Source: Heterocephalus glaber (taxonomy: Eukaryota > Chordata > Mammalia > Rodentia > Bathyergidae). Taken from it: a stretch of DNA of 64,000 nucleotides. The first letter of the stretch is position 1, and the number at the start of each line of letters is the position of its first letter. A program made the position numbers and the translations under genes. Under the pieces are notes generated by a model. That model did no database searches, was not told the origin of the DNA, and worked only from the letters and a program-made list of their open reading frames with translations. Where the stretch lies: contig NW_004624732.1 of NCBI RefSeq assembly GCF_000247695.1, positions 14,176,416-14,240,415 on the forward strand. Reading direction: 5' to 3'. This document shows positions 9,968 through 21,335 of this stretch, in pieces.

Positions 9968-10131
9968 CTCTTGGGGTGCCCCGACCTCGACCTCTGAGAT
10001 CTCGACCTCGGGCTGCTTCATCAGAAGCATCAAAACTCTCCTCTGGGCCAAAGTCTTCAGGACCAGGAAAGCCGTCCCTTCCTCTGGGGGGAGCACGGCC
10101 CTCATGCCTTGGGGGGGCTCCTCTTCTGAAG
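9968..10131 (-). CDS. WDR33: WDR33 exon (residues ~1103-1156)
   Basis: Preceded by a strong T-tract acceptor (TTTTTTTTTATAG); donor AGAG|GTGAGC. It encodes arginine/glycine-rich sequence with FRRGAPPRHEGR and GRDLRGRGRGTPR, an RGG-like segment. Confidence 0.95.
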
Positions 10132-10305
10132 CTATAAAAAAAAAAGATCAATAAATGTCCACTTCCTGGGATACCTGTATCTCTTGGTGTCAATCTAGGA
10201 CTTCTAGCCTCCATCTGTGGTATTTTGTTATAGTAGCCCAAGCGGACTAATAATATACCTTCTAAGAGACTGAGCTCTCTCCAATTCCTCCCCATTTAAC
10301 AGGTC

Positions 10306-10424
10306 CTTTACTGAACAGTTACTAAGTATCTACAGAGTACTTTCACTACTGCTCTAGGTGCTGAGGAGACAACAAGAAGTTGACAAGACCCTCAGAGATA
10401 CAGGCAATAAAGAAATAAAGCCTG
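10306..10424 (+). mobile_element. L2-like fragment
   Basis: Resembles the ancient L2 3' end (recalled), with motifs corresponding to 'actgctctaggtgctgagg' and 'aaagcctgccctc'. Highly diverged, so the call is tentative. Confidence 0.4.
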
Positions 10425-10650
10425 CCCTCCATATCCATGGCTACAAAGTCAACCAATCATGCACTGAAAATGTTATTTTATTAATTGTGCGAGTACTGAA
10501 CATGCAGATTTGTTTTCTTGTCATTAGGTATTATAACTTATCTAGAGATGATTGAAGTCTGTGGTAGAAAGTTCTAAGTTATATGAAAATACTACACCAA
10601 TTTTTATAGGGGACTTGGTAAGTGTGGAGATCCTAAAACCAGTGCCCCTC
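10425..10650 (+). mobile_element. Tigger/MER2-like DNA transposon fragment
   Basis: Matches, by recall, the pogo-like Tigger/MER2 family through 'ccatggctacaaagtcaacc', 'cttgtcattaggtattataa' and 'gatgattgaagt'. It is old and partial. Strand is arbitrary. Confidence 0.55.
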
Positions 10651-11034
10651 AAATACCAACAGTCAAACACATATTATTAATATCAAGCATGGCTCAGTGC
10701 ACGGCAACAAGAAGAAAGCTCTGACCAGAGTGAGCCATAAATAGCTGGGAATATTCCTAGCCAAGGAAGAGTACACATGAAGACTGGGAACCAGGGGTGT
10801 GCATGGTGCCATTGAAGAACAGCACAGCGGTGCCCAGTTTAGGCTGTGGTATGTCACTGATACAAATTGTAACACAGCAAAATGTGAAATTTTGCACAAG
10901 ATGTAGAGATTCAAGATATCCATGAAAGTTACACAGATGACAGGTTCTTGTGCCATTTCGAGGACAATGCTTGAATATCATTATGACCTGCCCTTAAGAA
11001 AACAAGGAACCCTTGAGGTTTTTTTTTAATCTCC

Positions 11035-11455
11035 CATGCCAGTAGATCTTGCTTATCAACTAGACTGAATTAAGAGACCCCCTGGAGGATGACTGGTCTG
11101 TGCCAGCACTAACCTCATCAGTGGGCCACATCCACTATTAAGTTCATACCTGAATGGGCTACTAGGACGTGGGGCCATCTAGTTGAAGGAAATGGGTCAT
11201 AGAGATGTGGCCTTGGGGACTAGATCTTGTCCCTGGCCCCTTCCTCACATCACAGGCTCTTTCCAACCTGCTCTATTTCCTGGCCACCATGAGTTGAGCA
11301 GCTTTCCTCCACCATGCCCTTCCACCATGACACTTCTGCTTTGGAACCAGGTGGCCACAGACTAAACCTCAGAAACCATGAGCCAAAATAAACCTCTCCC
11401 CCTTAAATTGTAGAGGTCACACATTTCATCCCAGCAATAAAAAAGCTGACTGATA
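11035..11455 (+). mobile_element. MaLR-type LTR (MLT1/MST class)
   Basis: Characteristic MaLR LTR phrases occur in order: 'tcttgtccctggcccc', 'tttcctccaccatgccctt', 'gaaaccatgagccaaaataa' (containing AATAAA) and a terminal 'aaaagctgactgatata'. An ancient non-coding copy, antisense to WDR33. Confidence 0.8.
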
Positions 11456-11844
11456 TATCCCCCCAAAGCCAATTCTCTTAGTTCTTGCTATTTCACCCTC
11501 CCCGGCCATAGTATCAGCCATAAGGGTAGAGACGGCCAACCTTGTACTCTTCTCTACCATCTACTAGCAACAGTAATGAGAAATGTGATGAGAAGACAAG
11601 GGAATGAATGCCTGAGGGGTAGTCCACCAGTAGTGCTGGACTCAGGGCCTAAAGCCTTACTCTTGACACTAATACTAAGATTAGAAAAGTCAAGATTCAG
11701 CTCAGTGTCTAATCTCTGTCCAGAGGACACTGACAGTTAACATCTAGTTCACAGATTTTTTTTGTACCAATCCAATTATGTGACAGCATCTGGCACAGAG
11801 TAAGTTATCATCATCGTTAATTACTAAGTCTCACTCAAGATTAC

Positions 11845-11989
11845 AGGTATGGTGGCGCACACCTGTAATCCCAGCACTTGGAAGGCTGAGGCAGGATGAC
11901 CTGTGAGTTCGAGGCCAGCCTGGGCCACATAGTGAGTTCAAGACCAGCCTGAACTGCATAGTGAGATCCTATTTCAAAACAAAACAAAA
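11845..11989 (+). mobile_element. B1 SINE
   Basis: Full B1 with the internal 29-bp duplication (two 'gccagcctg' units) and an AAAAC-repeat tail. Confidence 0.9.
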
Positions 11990-12410
11990 CATTATACCAA
12001 CTCCTGTTTTTTCCTCCATATTTCTTCTATTCTTTTTATGTGCCCAAGAAAAGTAAAAATTCAAGCTTTATCTAAATTTAACAAGATTTCCAGTTCAATT
12101 TGACTTTGTTAACTTCTTTGGGTAATAACATACAAATTCTATCTATTTCACAACCCTTTTATTTCCAATGTAGATATCTTGCTCATATTTCATCATTTAA
12201 TCAAGGTGGGCCTGAAAATTTCTAATCAGATCTAAGATATCATCACCACCTCTTTAAAAGAACAACAACAACAAAAAAAGATTTCTGAACTGCACAAAGT
12301 AATAAAACACATAAAGTGTAACTTTGTTTAAATACTAAATGTAGAGCCTAGATAAGATGGGATCGCTAATCAATGTAGGACTCACCCTACCCCAGCAAAA
12401 TAGGAAAGAG

Positions 12411-12499
12411 GGGGCCGGGGATTTAGCTCAGTGGTTCTGCCACCTGCCTTGCAAGCGCAAGGACCCGAGTTCGATATCTGGGACCAAAAAAAAAAAAAG
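12411..12499 (+). mobile_element. ID SINE
   Basis: Full-length ID flanked by AGGAAAGAG duplications. Its tail ends 56 bp from the 5' splice site of the exon at 12555, the closest SINE to a WDR33 splice site in the window. Confidence 0.92.
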
Positions 12500-12554
12500 A
12501 GGAAAGAGGCCTTTAAGGAGAGCACGCAATGGAGCCACACAGTGCATATCCCAC

Positions 12555-12993
12555 CTTTCTTCTCTGCGCCCTCGGAAACGTGGGTCCTCAGAGTCCCGGG
12601 GAAATCGTTCATCTCCAGGTCTTCGGCCTTCCCATGCCCCTGGAGGGCCACGGGCAGAACCCCGGCCATCACCCTCACTGAATTCCCTGTGATCAGGAGG
12701 AAATGGAGGTCCAGGGCCTCCTCGCCTCCACTTCTCTTCTTGTGGCAAAGGTCCTCCTCGTCCTTCAAATTCACGTAACCGGTGGCCAAAGCGCTTGTCA
12801 GGGTGGAAGTCGTCTGGTCTGTTGAAGTCATCAGGAAAGTCTGGATGAGGGCCCCGCCTGTCAGGGGGACCCCTGCAGTCTTGACCACCCCGGAAAGGAC
12901 CCCTCTCGGGCCCGTGCTCAGGGCCACCGGTCTGCTCATGTCGCCTCTCTGACATTGGACCCAGGTGATGGTTGGGAGGGCCGCGGGAGTCAC
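12555..12993 (-). CDS. WDR33: WDR33 exon (residues ~957-1101)
   Basis: Acceptor TCTAG|GTGAC, donor GAAAG|GTGGG; 439 nt. It encodes an R/G/P/D-rich segment with MSERRHEQ, PDFPDDFNRPDDFHPDKRFG and FRGRREE. The charge pattern is mixed, consistent with a disordered interaction region. Confidence 0.96.
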
Positions 12994-13675
12994 CTAGAGG
13001 AAACAAAGCTGTCCATTACCATAGCATCCAAGAGGCCTGGAAGTGCAGGTCCCTGTTATATCTGTGTGTTTCAAAACACACTCTTCCTTAGAATGCTTTC
13101 CCTCCTGGGTTCTCAGCACACTTACAAAGCAGATGTCCCTGGAGCATCCATATCATGGGAAGACCATAGGCTCTGAGTATGAGTTTAAGCTTCCTTACTT
13201 ACTAACTAACCTAATTCCTGATAAATTTCTAAGTAACTTCACCCCAGAGAAACTACTAATGCCAAAAGAGGTCAGCAGTATCTGCTTCCTCATATATTCT
13301 AGAAAATACCTGCACCCGCCTCCTGGGTGTAAGAATGGGCTTCCTTTCCCTGCAGCAGTTCTTTTGTGACTTCATTAGGGCCACAGGAACTCATTCTTGT
13401 ACTCAAGAAGGCTGTGGGGCCCACATTAGGTGCCAGGTCTACCCATGCTGTTGCTCCATTAACCCCTGGCTTGCTCAACTTTATCTCTTAAATCCCATAA
13501 AGGGTCAAAACACACTCTTCTATAAGGCTCAAGGAACCTGAGGCTTTTTAGTAACCACCTGGTCTTCAGTTTCTGGGTTTCTACACCTTTTCTGCTCCTT
13601 TCTAGGAATGGGGTCCCTTATCTACAACATAATCACCTTTCTTTGCACACTGCATTGGAATTCCACTAAATACGG

Positions 13676-13765
13676 TTTTTTTGGGGGGGGGGGTACCGGA
13701 GATCGAACTCGGATCCTTGAGCTTGCACAGCAGGTGGTGAAACCACTGAGCTAAATCCCCAGCCC
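13676..13765 (-). mobile_element. ID SINE, 'CTGCTG' subfamily
   Basis: Tail replaced by TTTTTTTTGGGGGG. The anticodon-arm equivalent reads GCACAGCAGG on the + strand, marking the CTGCTG(C/A)CAAG subtype. Confidence 0.9.
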
Positions 13766-13819
13766 TCCACCAAATGCTTTTTAAAATATTTGAATATATG
13801 TAATATACTCAAAGTACTC

Positions 13820-13888
13820 AGGCTGAGGTAGCAACTTAGTGGTAAAGCTTGCCTAACAGGCCCCAGGTTTCATCCCCAGAATCACAAA
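13820..13888 (+). mobile_element. Old ID-like fragment
   Basis: Diverged A-box-like 'agcaacttagtggtaaagc' and 'ccccaggtttcatcccc'; low similarity to the young IDs. Confidence 0.5.
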
Positions 13889-14776
13889 AGAAAAGGGGAT
13901 AAAGCCTGAAAAAAAGTAGGAAGAAGCCAATAAAATCTGCTGGTTAACTCCAGCTAACTCTAAACTCTGAAGGGATCGTTTTCCCAGTTACCAAGCCAGC
14001 TACTGCAGCCACTATAAATGCATACCTATCCTCTGGCAACATACAAGTTAAATCAAACGTACTAAAAAAGGAGGTGGCAAAAGAACACTCTTGCTTCTAA
14101 AGCAACTAAGCTTTTTAAATGAAATCCTTCCATCTGCCTGGTTCATACCTTTTACTCGTGTTCCTAGCAGTCAGACGACCCCTCCTTGTATCATGGCCAG
14201 CCATAACTCTTAACTTGCCAACATCCCTCCTTCTTTTCATTTCTCTTGGCCATTTCAACTCCTCCTCACCATTTGATATGGAGAGAAGCTTAGAAATCTC
14301 AGTATAAAAATACACCATTACAAAGAATCTCTCTTCTCTTAATTTGTTCTGTCCCTTCTGCCACCTCACTTATCCTCTGTGTGCAGAAGAAAGCCCCTTC
14401 TACATTGCTCTCTACTCATCCACTAGGCAAACAATATGCTGGCTCCATGTCCCCCTAGCAGGCAGACCACTCAATTCTCAGTGTGTCTCTGCAGCTAAGA
14501 CCTTAGACTTCATGCTGTCTGAGCCAAATGAAACCCGACACAGCTGACCTCTGACCTGAGAAATCTGCACATGCTCCATTTGGACTTATCCATGAACATT
14601 ACTCCTCTCATGACCTCTACCTGTTTGAAAGTACCCTGCTTTTCCAAGGAAAAAATCCACCAGTACAAATTAGGAGGAATGCGGCCACTGGTGATGGGGC
14701 AGTGGTGGCAGTTAATCCAGTAGGGGATGGCAGGGCCATTTTCTCAGCTCTCCCTCCTCCCTTTGATCACTGGGAG

Positions 14777-14912
14777 GATAAAGAGAAAGAAAGGTAGGAA
14801 GAGAGAGCGAAAAGGAGAAAGAGGGAGAAAGAAAGATAGAGGGAGAGAGAGAAAGGAGCAAGAAGGAGAGGGTAACAGGGGGAGACAGACACAGGGTACG
14901 GAGAGGAAGAGA
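14777..14912 (+). repeat. GA-rich low-complexity tract
   Basis: Almost only A and G on the + strand (polypyrimidine in WDR33 sense). It could arise from L1 3' sequence, but no L1 tail follows. Confidence 0.8.
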
Positions 14913-15385
14913 GGCAGCTCTCAGTCTGTTGACAACAGTCCTTTGTGGGTCAAAGACTCTTTCTTCCTTAGGGTTCCCAAAGCTCAGAGAAGGTTCTTGG
15001 TGCTCTCTTCATATCCTTGCAGGCCACCTCCCTTCTTTTATGTATACTTTGCTACTACTTCCACACAATGGGACAGAAATAAATGCTCTCTAATTCCTTT
15101 GCCTCACCCCTTTCCCAAGAGAGCTTTAAAATTCCAAAGTCTCAGGGCTCCCAGTGGGAGGGATAAGGCAGCCAGGACCTGTCCAGGTGGCATCACTGCC
15201 ACCATCAGTGGGGAGGGGCTTGTGTCCCTGGACAGCCTAGCTAAACATGTCTACAAAAACGGTGCAGCACAAAGCTACTACCGGGATGACTGGACCCTCA
15301 TTTCCCCAGGATTCCCCAGACAGACTGTAAAATGTACACAAGAGTGGCAGGATATGCACTCTCATTCAGCAGAGGAGATATTTAC

Positions 15386-15494
15386 CTTTGTTGGGGCCAG
15401 GTCCTTGTCCAGGATTTAGAGGAGGGATTCGGCCTTGTGCTCCCTGCTGCCCTAGGCCCGGAATCAGGGGTGGGGGGCCGGAACTCTGTCCTTC
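15386..15494 (-). CDS. WDR33: WDR33 exon (residues ~920-955)
   Basis: Acceptor TTTTTCAG|GAAGG, donor AAAG|GTAAAT. It encodes GPPPLIPGLGQQGAQGRIPP and PGQGPGPNK, the end of the proline/glycine region after the collagen-like exon. Confidence 0.95.
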
Positions 15495-16200
15495 CTGAAA
15501 AAGATGTATGCAGACAGGGGATGTGAAATCACAGCTTATGATTCATGAATAACAACTATATTATAATGTAACAAGATAAAAACATTAGGTTGTCCTAAAG
15601 CTGCCAGCACTAATATCAGTAACATTATAACAAAATTGTCCCTAAAATGGAGGAAAGGAGATACTTTTCTTGCCAGAGTAAAAGGAAGCACTTGAATTTT
15701 AAACCTGCTAACAGGTTTTACACAAAGCAAGAACTTCAATGGAAAGTCAGAAGTCATAGCACACAGTTCCACCATTGCTCAGAGCAGAGCAGTAACAGGA
15801 ACTTCTGGGAGAGTAAAGGCCTGGCACTCAGCCAGAGCCAGACTCCTCCCATGACAGGAAGTAAACAGTCCTCTCAAAGAAACACTAGGACTGGCATTCT
15901 TATCCTGGGTGCATGTGATAAGGAAGGAAGTGGTTGCATCTGGCTTCCCCTTCACCTCCCTCTGGTCACTGTCATCTTTGCTATGTCACCCCACCCACCA
16001 GGCTGAACTCAGTTGCTGCAGCTTCTGTCTGATGCAAACCTGCTGCTATGATCCTCATAATCTCAGTGCTCAGAACCCCAGCTTTCCCCAGTCCTGATAC
16101 ATGTTTTTACCTAGCTAGGTATATATTCTGCCTTGCTGTGCTATCCAGTGACTTTGGGTCAGGTCTCAACAACCAAGTACATAAATAAATACATCATTCC

Positions 16201-16291
16201 TTTTTTTTTTTTTTTTTTGGTACCGGGGATCGAACTTGGGACCTTGTGCTTTCGAGGCAGGCGCCGGAACCAGAGCTAACCTCCCCCCCCC
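16201..16291 (-). mobile_element. ID SINE
   Basis: T19 then GGTACCGGGG; duplication CATCATTCC at 16192-16200 and 16292-16300. The A-box side ends in a C-run. Confidence 0.92.
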
Positions 16292-16374
16292 CATCATTCC
16301 TTTTTATGAAAAATACATTGACTGTAGTGTCTAGACCAACTATGAGAATAGCAGTTCCAAAAACACCAGCAATA

Positions 16375-16460
16375 GGGGCCAGGGATTTAGCTCAGTGGTG
16401 CTGCACCTGCCTCGCAAGTATAAGGTCCTGAGTTTGATCCCTGGTACCCCCCCAAAAAAA
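16375..16460 (+). mobile_element. ID SINE, 'GGTGCTGCACC' subfamily
   Basis: Carries the one-base-shorter D-arm region (CAGTGGTGCTGCACCTGCC). Tail CCCCCCCAAAAAAA; flanks ACCAGCAAT / ACTAGCAAC. Confidence 0.9.
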
Positions 16461-16690
16461 CTAGCAACAAAACTGCTTTTCAGGTCCCGAACTAGCCACA
16501 CAAGGAGGTATTATGTGTATATCGGCAGCCCAGTACTAGTAATTTCCTTACCACTTATCACCTGCCCCTTTCAGCTCAGGACAGCCTTTATCAATATCTT
16601 TTATATGGGTACTTTAAATGAAAACTTCACTACATTAAACCAATGCAAACAGCTGGTTTAAATAACTGGCCTGGAAAAGATTTAAAATGT

Positions 16691-16770
16691 GTCATGTACA
16701 TGTACCAATTCCCCACGATGAATGTAATCATTAGGTACTGCAAATATGTACTAATAAAAATTTTAAAATT
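16691..16770 (+). mobile_element. L1 3'-end tail
   Basis: One of four copies of a tail with CATGTACATGTACCAATTCC, 'gatgaatgtaatcatta' and 'atgtactaataaaaa'. Inferred to be the 3' end of a rodent L1. No ORF2 sequence is visible upstream. Confidence 0.6.
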
Positions 16771-16791
16771 AAATTAAAAATAAATTAGTGA

Positions 16792-16880
16792 GGGCCGGGG
16801 ATTTAGCTCAGTGGTTCTGTCGCCTGCCTCGAAAGCACAAGGTCCCGAGTTCGATCTCCAGTACCAAAAAATAAATAAAT
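16792..16880 (+). mobile_element. ID SINE
   Basis: Inserted just after the L1 tail. Duplication AAATAAATTAGTGA is present on both sides; the tail is an AAAT repeat. Confidence 0.92.
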
Positions 16881-17914
16881 AAAATAAATTAGTGAATAAA
16901 TAATTGGCCTAGTCAAAATGAAGAAAGTCAGATTTCAGCCTCTAAGAAATATGAGCAAAGGCAACTCCTGAGACTAGAAATGCCTACACAGTGTCCAATC
17001 TTCAGACTCATTCTATCAACTTCTACAGGTCAACTAAAAATTAAGAATCATTACATTTTTCCTATGTAAAATCTCTTACCATATGGACAATGAGCAATAT
17101 TATTGAACTGCCACAGAAACTGAGGCTTGTCCTCTTGAACCTGACATGTTCATAATTTCAGTGATAATGTGAGGCTTAAATTCATTACTGTTTATCCTCC
17201 TAAATAAAAACTGTTAATTCACCACCATCAGGACAGGAAAAGAATACAGCAAATAAATATTACACATACACATGAGTAAAATATATAACGTTGTAGGGTA
17301 TGTTGTAGGGCAATTTAGGATGGCAATTCTAGATTTTATTCCTTTTATGCTATATTCTGAAAAGTGCCTAGTAACAAATCTGAAACTCAAATGCCATCAA
17401 ATTTTTCTTTGCTGGGACATTTTTTAAATTCTGGAAGACCTATTGAAGAATACCACACAATTTACTTATTTCCCTAGTTCTTTTAGTCTAGTAAATCTGA
17501 TTGTTATTATCAGACTCAGATCCTCCGTGGTATTTGAAAAAATCAGAACAGACTGTTCACTATGTACAAATCTGTAACAGCCCTTCTCGCAGATAACTGA
17601 GTGTCTTTCAGTGACAACACAGGGAGTTGCCCTTAGCTCTCTCACTCACTTTTGGCCCACAACTGAGTTCAGGGACAAAATCCAGTTGTTCATAGCCCAA
17701 GAGCACTCTTCCAGAATAAGAACTTCAGAAACACAGTGTGTAACAGAGCCAAACAGTGTTAAATCCCTTCATACTCATGAAGTCTTTTTGTAATTCAACC
17801 TATAATATTTCAAACTCTCCTCACACTATCTCTCAAACTCAGTGAAGGAGTAATAAAGCTAGAGTCCTCAAAGCAGGTCCAAGGAAATCTCTACAGAATC
17901 TCTACTCCTTCCTG

Positions 17915-18012
17915 CCAGGGATTTAGCTCAGTGGCACCGCTGACTGCCTCACAAGCACAAGGTCCAGAGTTTAATCCCCAGTACCAAAAAATAATAATAA
18001 TAACAGTAATAA
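17915..18012 (+). mobile_element. ID SINE (first of a same-site pair)
   Basis: Shares its target TCCTTCCTG with the next ID. The target occurs before, between and after the two elements. Confidence 0.88.
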
Positions 18013-18020
18013 TCCTTCCT

Positions 18021-18106
18021 GGGCTGGGGATTTAGCTCAGTGGCGCCACACCTGCCTCACAAGTGCAAGGTCCTGAGTTTGATCCCTGGTACTTTAAAAA
18101 AAAAAT
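18021..18106 (+). mobile_element. ID SINE (second of a same-site pair)
   Basis: The GGCGCCACACC subtype; same target as the ID at 17915, same orientation. Confidence 0.9.
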
Positions 18107-18260
18107 ACTCCTTCCTGCAAAAGGGTCACCATTTTGGAATGCTCAATTTTGGAATCAGAAGTCTTGAAAAGCATTCAATGAAATGAATATTGTGAGGTAC
18201 ACAGTCTATAGCTTGTAGGCTAAATATCCTGTCAAGCCATCTTTAAAAGTAAAGCTGACA

Positions 18261-18375
18261 GGGGCTGGGGATTTAGCTCAGTGGTTCCACCGCCTGTCTT
18301 GCAAGTGGAGGTCCTGAGTTCGATCTCCAGTACCAAAAAAACAAACAAACAAACAACAAAAACAAACAAAAAAAA
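18261..18375 (+). mobile_element. ID SINE
   Basis: Long ACAAACAAAC tail; duplication AAAAGTAAAGCTGACAG flanks the element. Confidence 0.92.
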
Positions 18376-18753
18376 AGTAAAGCTGACAGACAAGTCAGAG
18401 GTGGGTTGCTTGCTGGCAGGGCCATAGGACACTGGGCCACAAAGTCAAGGGCCCAGAAATGGGGGCACAACAGCCTGAGGCACCCACAATACATCATGCC
18501 CCCTCCTCAGGGTCATAGCTCTCTTGGAGCCCTGGGGTAAATATGAGCTGCATTCAATTCTTTTCTGGAAGGACTTCTAAGTGAAGATTAATACTGAGAT
18601 CTTCAGCCAAGATACTATCTTACATCACCACCACCACTCAAAAAATGGTCATACCCAGCTGTGACTGCCTTTCACAGTTCTCAGCAGCACCGCTTCAGTG
18701 CACAGCATATTTGCCCAACGTGTTAATGTCTACAAATTGGAAATAAATAATAC

Positions 18754-19839
18754 CTGATTGAAGGGGGCCCGGGGCCCATCACCTAGCAGAGGTGTTTTCT
18801 GCTGCTGGAATGGTATTGGCCCTTGAGATGGATGTGGCCCTCTCGCCGGGTTCTGCTGTCCCTGAGGTCCAGGGGGGCCTTGCATGCCTCCCTGGGGTGG
18901 AGGTCCCAAAGATCCCTGGGGCGGCCCCTGCTGACCTTGTGAGCCTGGAGGCCCTCGCAGTTCCTGGGAAGGGCCCAGCATTGATCCTTGGGGTGGAGGC
19001 CCCTGCATGCCTCGAATCTCCTGAGGACCACGCATTTCCTGAGGGCCATGTCCCAGCAGTCCACTTGGAGGGTGAGGTCCTCTCATTTCTTGAGTCGGGT
19101 GGCCCATCATCATCCCTTGGGGAGCAGGACCCTGATTCTCCCGGGGACCTGGAGGTCCCTGCATTCCTCTTGGATTCAATCCCATCAGAGGTCCCTGAGA
19201 CACAGGACCTTGGATCCCTTGAGAGCCTGGCCCACCTTGGATCCCATGAGGATGAGGGGGTCCTTGCATTCCTCTGGGACCAGGTGGTCCCTGCATACCT
19301 TGAGTTCCAGGAGGCCCCTGTGGGCCCAAGTGGCCCTGAGGACCAGGTGGGCCCTGGGGGCCTATGTGACCCTGTGGACCAGGTGGACCCTGAGGACCCA
19401 TATGACCTTGAGGACCAGAACTGCCTTGTGGTCCAGGTGGTCCTTGAGGTCCCAAAGGACCATGAGGTCCAGGATGCCTCTGCATTCCTTGGGGCCCATG
19501 CATGTCCTGAGGCCGTGGCAGCCCCTGAGGTGGGCCCTGTGGCCCTTGTGGTCCCATGAATCCTTGTGGCCCACCTCCCTGATGCAATGGAGGACCTTGT
19601 GGTCCCATTTGTCCCTGAGGCCCAGGAGGTCTGAACTGTCCCTGTGGACCAGGGGGCCCCATCTGAGCCATATTCATTGGCATCTGCTGAGATGGATGGG
19701 GCTGTTGAAAACCTTGAGGAAGCTGAGACATTGGACCTTGTCCTGGAAAGGGCTGAGGTCCAAGGAGAGGGGTGCCAGATGAGGAAGGAGGCTGAATCTG
19801 CTCAGCCTGTTTCTGCGCAAGTCTTTCAATTTTAAGTTG
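18754..19839 (-). CDS. WDR33: WDR33 collagen-like exon (residues ~558-919)
   Basis: A single 1086-nt exon (362 codons) with acceptor TTGCAG|CAAC and donor AATCAG|GTATT. It opens with a short helical, Q/K-rich part ([16 protein letters not shown]), then runs into Gly-Pro-Gln repeats of the GPPGPQG type over more than 200 residues. UniProt-style annotation of the human protein calls this collagen-like. No signal peptide exists and the protein is nuclear, so the repeat is not extracellular collagen. The GC-rich repeat produces long antisense frames that are not genes. Confidence 0.97.
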
Positions 19840-20482
19840 CTGCAATGAAGGAAGAAAAGCATGCTGAATAAATAAGCTGAAGCCCTCAAAGACTACAATA
19901 TTGCTATCACATATTTCATCAGAGGAGCCTCAAAATGAACATACTAACAGCCCAACCTCTTAATGGCTCAAAATTAACTATGGTCCACTCATCACATAAA
20001 CATCCTAAGGGTACTCCTGACCATCACAGTGCTGCCAGACTCCCTTGAGACAGTTTTCTTTAGGTACAGGGAAAATGAAAGGTAGGGTTGTTTATATATT
20101 GTGTAGGGAAAGCCCAATCATTTACAGTATTTTGTCATTCTTGGTAGCTGTCATAAATGGGAAAAACAGAAAGAAGCCAGCTACTCAAATCAGCTAGCAG
20201 AAAAATTATTCTACCTATGGATAAATAGCAAACCACGTTGGCTTTGGCTTTTCTACTAAAAACGTATATTAGGTGTACACACTGCTCCACTGAACAGGTT
20301 GTAAAACTCTAAAAGTAGGTTTCTCCCAGAAACTAATTTTTAACACAGGGATGTTCAAGTGATCAACAGACCCACCTAAGAGCCCTATCTCTCTTCCCAA
20401 AGAGTACAATAAAAATGTTATCACTACTTCCTGAGATCACCTTCCACTCTACCCCACCACCGCCTCCAAGAGCTCCACACAC
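19840..20482 (-). other. WDR33: WDR33 intron
   Basis: 643 bp; no repeat or other feature recognised. Confidence 0.85.
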
Positions 20483-20635
20483 CTCCAGGAGCTGTGGGTT
20501 TGTGTACTGCAACGTGGCCATTTCTTGCTCAATTTCTGCTTGGGTTTTTTTCTTCTCTTCCAATTTAATGTCCTCTTTTCTGTCATTCAGTACCTCATTT
20601 GGAGCAGGAATTGGAACTTTGTTTTGCATCCAGGC
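20483..20635 (-). CDS. WDR33: WDR33 exon (residues ~507-557)
   Basis: Exactly 51 codons, phase 0 on both sides, so skipping would keep frame. It encodes AWMQNKVPIPAPNEVL followed by a strongly charged helix (EDIKLEEKKKTQAEIEQEMA). Confidence 0.96.
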
Positions 20636-20748
20636 CTTAGAAAAGAAGAGAATATTAAAGTATACCACAAGTACAAAGATGATAACAGGATGAGAAAACC
20701 ATTCCATGATGTCATCTGCTGAATCAAACTTGCTGAATGGCAATTCTT

Positions 20749-20833
20749 TTTTTTTTTTTTGGTACCAGGGATTGAACTCCGGTCCTTGTGCTTGCAAGAC
20801 AAGCGGCAGAACCACTGAGCTAAATCCCCCACC
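20749..20833 (-). mobile_element. ID SINE
   Basis: Sense to WDR33, about 110 bp upstream of the acceptor of the exon ending at 20635. Duplication CTGAATGGCAATTCTT. Confidence 0.93.
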
Positions 20834-20949
20834 CCTGAATGGCAATTCTTAATGATGTGGGAATGCAGTGAGGCAGGTGCATTACTGGGTGGAAATTTCT
20901 ACACGATAAAATCTGCAAGATAATGCATGTTATGAAGAATGCAATACTT

Positions 20950-21073
20950 TGCTGGGCATGAGTAGCACAACACCTGCAGTTTCAGCACTCAGGAAGCTGA
21001 GTCAGGAAGATGTCTGCACCCAGGAATTTGAAACTAGCTTGGGCAAAACAGTAAGACCCCCATCTCAAAATAA
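20950..21073 (+). mobile_element. Old B1-type SINE
   Basis: Diverged, with 'caggaagctgagtcaggaag' and a terminal 'catctcaaaataaaa'. Confidence 0.65.
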
Positions 21074-21074
21074 A

Positions 21075-21335
21075 AGCTGCCACTGTCATAGTGCATGCCT
21101 TTAATCCTAGCTACTTGAGAGGCTAAGGCAGGAGGACTTAGTTTGAGGCAGCCCAGGAAATTTTCAATCCTGTCTGAAAATAAACATTTCTTTAAAAAGA
21201 GATGGGGATGGGCTGGGGATTTAGCTCGGTGGTTTCACCGCCTTCTGTGCCAGTGCAAGGACCTGAGTTCGACCCCTGGTACCCCCCCCCCCCAAAAAAA
21301 AGAGAGATGGGGATGTAGCTCAGTACAAGACAGTG
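21075..21335 (+). mobile_element. B1-dID composite split by a younger ID
   Basis: B1 half at 21075-21196. The dID half starts GATGGGGATG and resumes at 21303 (GATGGGGATGTAGCTCAGTAC) after the ID inserted at 21211. Confidence 0.65.
21211..21301 (+). mobile_element. ID SINE nested in a B1-dID
   Basis: Flanked by AGAGATGGGGATG on both sides; tail is C12 then A8. Confidence 0.9.

Larger units (their letters stand above)
10132..12554 (-). other. WDR33: WDR33 intron
   Basis: Holds an L2-like piece, a Tigger/MER2-like fragment, an MLT1/MST-type LTR, a B1 and an ID, each listed. 10660-11030 and 12000-12400 hold nothing I recognise. Confidence 0.85.
12994..15385 (-). other. WDR33: WDR33 intron
   Basis: Contains one ID, one old ID-like piece and a purine-rich tract (14777-14912). 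The long + strand frame across 14727-15419 is mostly low-complexity and is not a gene. Nothing else is recognised. Confidence 0.8.
15495..18753 (-). other. WDR33: WDR33 intron
   Basis: Holds six IDs and one L1 tail. 15540-16190, 16900-17900 and 18376-18750 contain nothing I recognise. Confidence 0.8.

Noticed and set aside
14727..15419. 230-codon + strand frame
   Set aside because: Driven by the GA-rich tract (K/R/E/G-rich translation) and overlaps the WDR33 exon at 15386 in antisense. No recognisable domain.
18792..19782. Long + strand frames of 255 and 264 codons
   Set aside because: They are antisense to the WDR33 collagen-like exon. The GC-rich G-P-Q repeat removes stop codons on both strands. 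No independent start or homology is seen.
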